Assembly (NCBI RefSeq): GCF_005239225.2
Contig: NC_133286.1
Coordinates: 20,164,572 to 20,228,571 of the forward strand
DNA: 64,000 nucleotides
Direction: 5' to 3'
DNA from: Populus alba
Taxonomy: Eukaryota; Streptophyta; Magnoliopsida; Malpighiales; Salicaceae
Below are positions 60,011 to 64,000 of the stretch, in pieces. The notes below the pieces were generated by a model. It worked only from the letters and a program-made list of their open reading frames with translations, was not told the DNA's origin and did no database searches. The stretch's first letter is position 1, and the number at the start of each line of letters is the position of its first letter. The position numbers and the translations under genes are program-made.

Positions 60011-62159
60011 GTAGAACTTTACTGTGTAAAGTAGTGAGCAGACCTGGCTACTTCTGATGAGGAATTAGAATTTTCCATTAAATGCTAAGGTCTAGCATGA
60101 TAATAGTTTGAATATAAACAAAAAATATCCTCTCAAAGGGTTTAATTCATCCAGATTTAACTATTAACTTTCTGGTCAGACTTTACGAATGAATTATTAA
60201 AAAGAATTTTCTGAACTACTTGGTTTTCTAAATTTAACTATGATTTATTCAAGTTCAGGAGCTTTTTCATTACTTGATTACTTGGTTTTTTTTTTTTTCA
60301 TTAACTGCTGTGTTTTAAGATTTGACTATTTTTTTGCTTACAACAACTGTGCAGCGAAGCTATCGAGTTGTCAGAAAATCAATGGTCAAGCAGCAAAGAG
60401 TTGAGTATGGAGATGACTTCTGGAAATGACACTGGCAAGTCTCTCACTGCTGATGCCAGTGGCAGCATTAATAATCCAACTACCAGGACTGAAACAGAAC
60501 CAGTGAGTGGTGGTGCAGCGAAAATCGTTAGTCTCAACTCTTCACAAGATGAGGATAGGAAAATAGCTGAAAGCATAGCTGCTAAACAGGACGGTACTCC
60601 ACAGAGTCCCAAAGCAGCTGACACAGGTAAGCAAGTAGAAGAACAAGGAGGTCAAGATGAAATCAGCGAAGAAAAGTGTGAATCATCTTTAAGTACCCGT
60701 GACATTTGCCCGGAAAGGAAAGGAAAGAGTGAATCATCTTTAAGCATAGGTGCAAAAAAGGAGGGTACTCCACAGAGTCCCAATACTGAAACACATGAAG
60801 ATAAAGGTGTGGATCAGAATTCAGACATTCCACTTAATGTTAATTCTGAATCGCTGGTCAGCGGAGGAAACGGGGGTCCACGACCAACCTCCAGCTATAC
60901 CAAGAACGTTGCTTCACAATTGGTAGACTGCCCACCTGTGGGACATACAAGGAGTGGGGAAGGAGGAATTGATTCAGATTCAACTCCAAGAAAGGGTTCA
61001 GAAACTGGCCAAAAAGAAAGAGTTGCAGATGACATTCAGAATAATGTTACTGCTGCTCTTGATTATCATGGTGACTCTCATGATTTGGATGATAACAATA
61101 AGAGCAGATTGTTCAAGGAATTGGCACCTGAGGATGTCAATGAAAATACCGAGCAGTTTTACTGTCCTGCATGCGCAGAAGTTTCTGATACCATCAAATG
61201 GTACCAAGGCCTGCAGGCCCTCGTATCACATGCCAAAAACACTGAAGAAGTGGCCAAACTCCACCGGAAAATCGCACAGCTCTCGGAAAAGAAGCTTGGC
61301 AGAAAGGGAACTTCTGATGGTCCTGCTGGTGAAGTGTCAAGTAAGTGGAAAGGTATAAGAGATGAGAAGAAAGATCGTGAGATTGTTTGGCCTCCTATGG
61401 TTGTTGTCAGGAATACAGCAAGCCTTCAAGAAGACGAGAACAATAAGGTACAATCATGTTTTCTCCCTCAGATATGGCATGAAACGATGACAAGAGTGGT
61501 ATTTTGTGTTTGTAACTGAAATATTATTGCTGATTATGATCTAATCAAGTGTTTGCTTGTATCAAATAAAATTTCAGCGGAGTGGCATAGCAGATCAGGA
61601 ACTCCTTGACTTGTTCAGCTCATATGATGCTATCGAGAAGGTTCAACAAGCATACAATTCGGATGGACATTGTGGGATGAGTATTTTGATTTTTGAGAGC
61701 TCAGCTAGAGGCTATTTAGAAGCTGAACGCCTAGATAGACATTTTGCAGATCAAGGAACAGGTAGAAATGTTTGGAATCGAAGTCCACTCTACCTCCTAC
61801 CTGGTGGGGAGCTCCAGCTTCACGGTTACATGGCAGAGGAAAGAGACGTGGATCTCTTCAACCAGTATTCAACAGGTTTTGCTGCTTTAAATGATTTTTT
61901 TATATATAATCATTCTGCTAGAAGATCATATAATAACATTTTGTTAAACTGGTCTGTAGGTGAATCCAAGCTGAAATATGAAATCAGATTGCACCAAGAC
62001 ATGGTCTGTAGGCAAATGCGTGAGGACAATAACCAACTCATCTGGCTGAAAAAACGGGTAGCTGAAGAGCTATGGCGCGCAGAAACTCTTGAAGAATCAA
62101 ATGGCATAATGAGGGATAGGAATGCAAAACTTCTTGATCAATTACTTGCATTACTATAA
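59704..62159 (+). CDS. Candidate chimeric gene: RBR-derived 5' exon joined to SGS3-like zf-XS and XS domains
   Basis: SGS3 proteins bind dsRNA and work with RDR6 to make secondary siRNAs in plant RNA silencing. Proposed exons are 59704-59902, 60355-61447, 61578-61875 and about 61961-62159, all with GT-AG junctions and matching phases. That gives roughly 595 aa. Exon 1 is RBR-like (ISCQMAS..., then [20 protein letters not shown]). Exon 2 is a long polar region followed by zf-XS ([34 protein letters not shown]: two Cys, two His) and [13 protein letters not shown]. Exon 3 is the XS domain ([28 protein letters not shown]). Exon 4 is a short coiled coil ([20 protein letters not shown]) much shorter than in SGS3. 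The matching ATG of unit 1 (59541 here) is out of frame after an 8-base deletion, so I start at the internal ATG 59704. It could be a pseudogene, or exon 2 could have its own start. Confidence 0.6.
61876..61960 (+). other. Short in-frame intron of the SGS3-like gene
   Basis: Between STG and ESKLKYE the sequence has a GTTTTG donor and a TCTGTAG acceptor. The open frame runs through the whole segment (about 84 bases, 28 codons) without a stop. SGS3 homologs, as I recall them, have no such insertion at this point, which supports an intron. Retention would add 28 hydrophobic and aromatic residues. Confidence 0.6.
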
Positions 62160-63554
62160 AATCAATCATATTAAGTTGTGAATTTCTTATGTAGCACGAT
62201 AACTTAGTTTGTGGTATTAAGATTATTATTGTTGTTATTGATTAAGAATCATTATTAATTAAGGAGAAATCTAAATGTTATGCTGCTTTCAATCAAGACT
62301 CAGTGGATTGTTTTTATAATGGTGTTTTGATAATAATCAAGTTAGATAAGAGGTATTTTTGTGATTTAATAAATATAAAATATAATTAAAAAATAAAAAG
62401 TAATTGATGTATGCGGAGCCTTCTAACAACTAAAAATATCATTTTCTCATATCATTAGAATTAGAATATACACGATATGTTGGGACGACATGTCAGTGGC
62501 ATCCAAACAACAATGTTTTTTTTTCTTTTTCCTCTCTTGATATTCTCACTAGCCAAGTAAAATTTAAAAGTTATTCTCTTATTTATTGAGGTTTCAACTT
62601 ATATTTTTATTTTTTGATTTTTAATTTTTATTCTTGGTTTTTTAATAAAATCTCATTTTATTTTCAATTTAATCATTCAATTCTAATTTATAATATTTAT
62701 TTTTTGATCCATTTATTTTCATTCTCTTTTTTTATATAACATAATTAAAACTAAACTAACTTATTTAATTTAGTCAGTAGACCGTTTGTTTATGTGGTTG
62801 CTTCTACATTTGAAGCCAACCACGAAAAACAAATATTTGGTAACGATTGAAAACTTAATTCAATGTGCACGGGCCCCAACAATTTCTATGTTCAAAACAC
62901 AGGCTCACTAAAAGCAGCACAATGATGCTTTCAGTGTGGAGAGCTCCATTGTTCACGTGAACAGTGGTGCGTGTCTTTACTGTTTCGGTCGGACCGGGTC
63001 CGATCCAAAGCTAAATATATTGAACCGGATCCGACCCAATAAAGAAATATTTTTTTTTATTTTCAATTGTGTTTTATTGATAATGTAGCATTTGTAGAAT
63101 TTGACCGCAATCCTAATTTTGTTCCTGATTATATTTTACTTGATGTTGTTGCACGCTTAAGAAACCAAAAAAACTGTAGTCCTTGTCGGATGTATTTCTT
63201 ACGTGATGAAATTATAAATAATTTAATTGAACAATAAAAAATATTTTATATAAAATATTATTTAAATAGTTGAATCTATAATATTTAAATTAAAAACCAT
63301 CAATATTAATATATATATATATATATATATTATTTTATAACCTCAATTTAAAAAGTAATTTTTTAACCAAACACAATAAATTATTTTTTATTCAATCTCA
63401 AATTCAACTACAATTTTAACAAATATATATAAATACTAAATCAACCTCAACTAAAAATACTTAAAAATAAATAAATTATCAAACCATAAAAACTACCCCA
63501 GTACAAATCACATGTAATCCGAAGTGGCGCAGGAACACGGACCTAGTAATCGCT
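62160..63554. other. 3' flank and intergenic DNA
   Basis: No gene is visible. There is a near-perfect palindrome at 62946-62967, GGACCGGGTCCGATCC-type inverted motifs at 62990-63040, and an (AT)n run at 63310-63330. Confidence 0.5.
62946..62967. repeat. 22-bp near-perfect palindrome with CACGTG centre
   Basis: The two 11-base arms CCATTGTTCAC and GTGAACAGTGG are inverted copies with one mismatch and no spacer. CACGTG (a G-box core) is at the centre. Confidence 0.8.
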
Positions 63555-63975
63555 AGATTGGGATAAGTACATAGCAATCAGAGAGGGCATCGCTTTAGAA
63601 GTGACTTCGCTTAGAAGAAGTCTCTTCACCGGAAACCAGTAGTGCATCCTCCTTCCCGGATGGTTATCCCATTTTTTCTAAACTTGCAGGGCTCTGCGTT
63701 GTGTCTTTTCGTTGATCACTGTACGATATCCTTGTAAAGTCATTTTCTGCTTTCTCAAATCCTGCCCTCCACTCCTAATTTTATTTTTCTTTGATGCCCT
63801 TTTATCATGGTTTTTTGTATTATTATCGTAATGCAATCACCACCTTCGTTTTTTTCTCTTTTTCTTTAGAGAAATGGGGATTTTTATAGATAAGCTGACC
63901 ATAGCTGATAGATAATATGATGCTTTTTATATTTACACATACTTTGAAAGATCTTATCACACCTAGCTAGATCGG
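63555..63975 (-). repeat. Orphan copy of the RBR gene upstream region
   Basis: It aligns with 56040-56480 in the same orientation over about 420 bp, including CTTCGCTTAGAAGAAGTCTC (63605-63624 area), a CCCTCCACTC block and GCTGACCATA(G/A)(C/T)TGATA. No RBR coding sequence lies on its downstream (lower-coordinate) side, so it is a promoter duplicate detached from a gene. Confidence 0.65.
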
Positions 63976-64000
63976 CAACTTTCACTAATGAATTTAATCA

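Overview
This is nuclear DNA from a flowering plant. Genes are split by GT-AG introns, intergenic DNA is AT-rich, and the mobile elements (a plant L1-type LINE, Ty3/gypsy-type gag fragments, a 2.25-kb solo LTR, AT-rich MITE-like elements) are typical of plants. The gene types and the MITE-like repeat suggest a woody eudicot, probably Salicaceae (poplar or willow). That assignment is inference from memory and was not tested by search.

Layout, left to right. (1) 1-29.9 kb is a methionine gamma-lyase (MGL) cluster with four copies on the + strand. Copy A (1-1027) is the 3' part of a gene that starts before the window. Copy B (1612-3152, resuming at 11196-11260) is a pseudogene split by about 8 kb of nested retrotransposon DNA. 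Copy C (15830-17490) is the only intact copy: 3 exons, 420 codons, with PLP lysine, stacking tyrosine and pyridine-binding aspartate. Copy D (27525-29342) has all three exons but two 1-base deletions. A nearly complete LINE (about 20.4-27.37 kb) lies between C and D and ends 54 bp before D's TATA box. (2) 31.5-44.3 kb is ordinary genic DNA: an 8-exon glucose-6-phosphate 1-epimerase-like gene (319 aa), an intronless SAGA-subunit ADA1-like gene (350 aa), and a 2-exon gene on the minus strand for an uncharacterised 126-aa protein. (3) 44.3-52.2 kb is gene-poor and AT-rich, with MITE-like repeats and a 252-bp tandem duplication. (4) 52.2-64 kb holds, on the minus strand, a Rubisco-activase-like pseudogene that has lost its ATPase core and a small RBR-type E3 ubiquitin ligase gene with one frameshift. 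On the + strand it holds two tandem copies of an RBR-derived 5' end. The second copy splices in frame, on the sequence evidence, into an SGS3-like gene (zf-XS plus XS domain). A stray copy of the RBR gene's upstream region lies near the right edge.

The most notable element is the candidate chimera at 59.5-62.2 kb, where RBR amino-terminal sequence is joined to SGS3-type RNA-silencing domains and an RBR-derived motif is repeated inside the SGS3-like exon. A second theme is quality. Every single-base frameshift I could place in MGL-D, LINE ORF2 and the RBR gene sits in a short run of one base, so either young decay or uncorrected sequencing error could explain them. I found no operons, CRISPR arrays, rRNA genes or intact tRNA genes.
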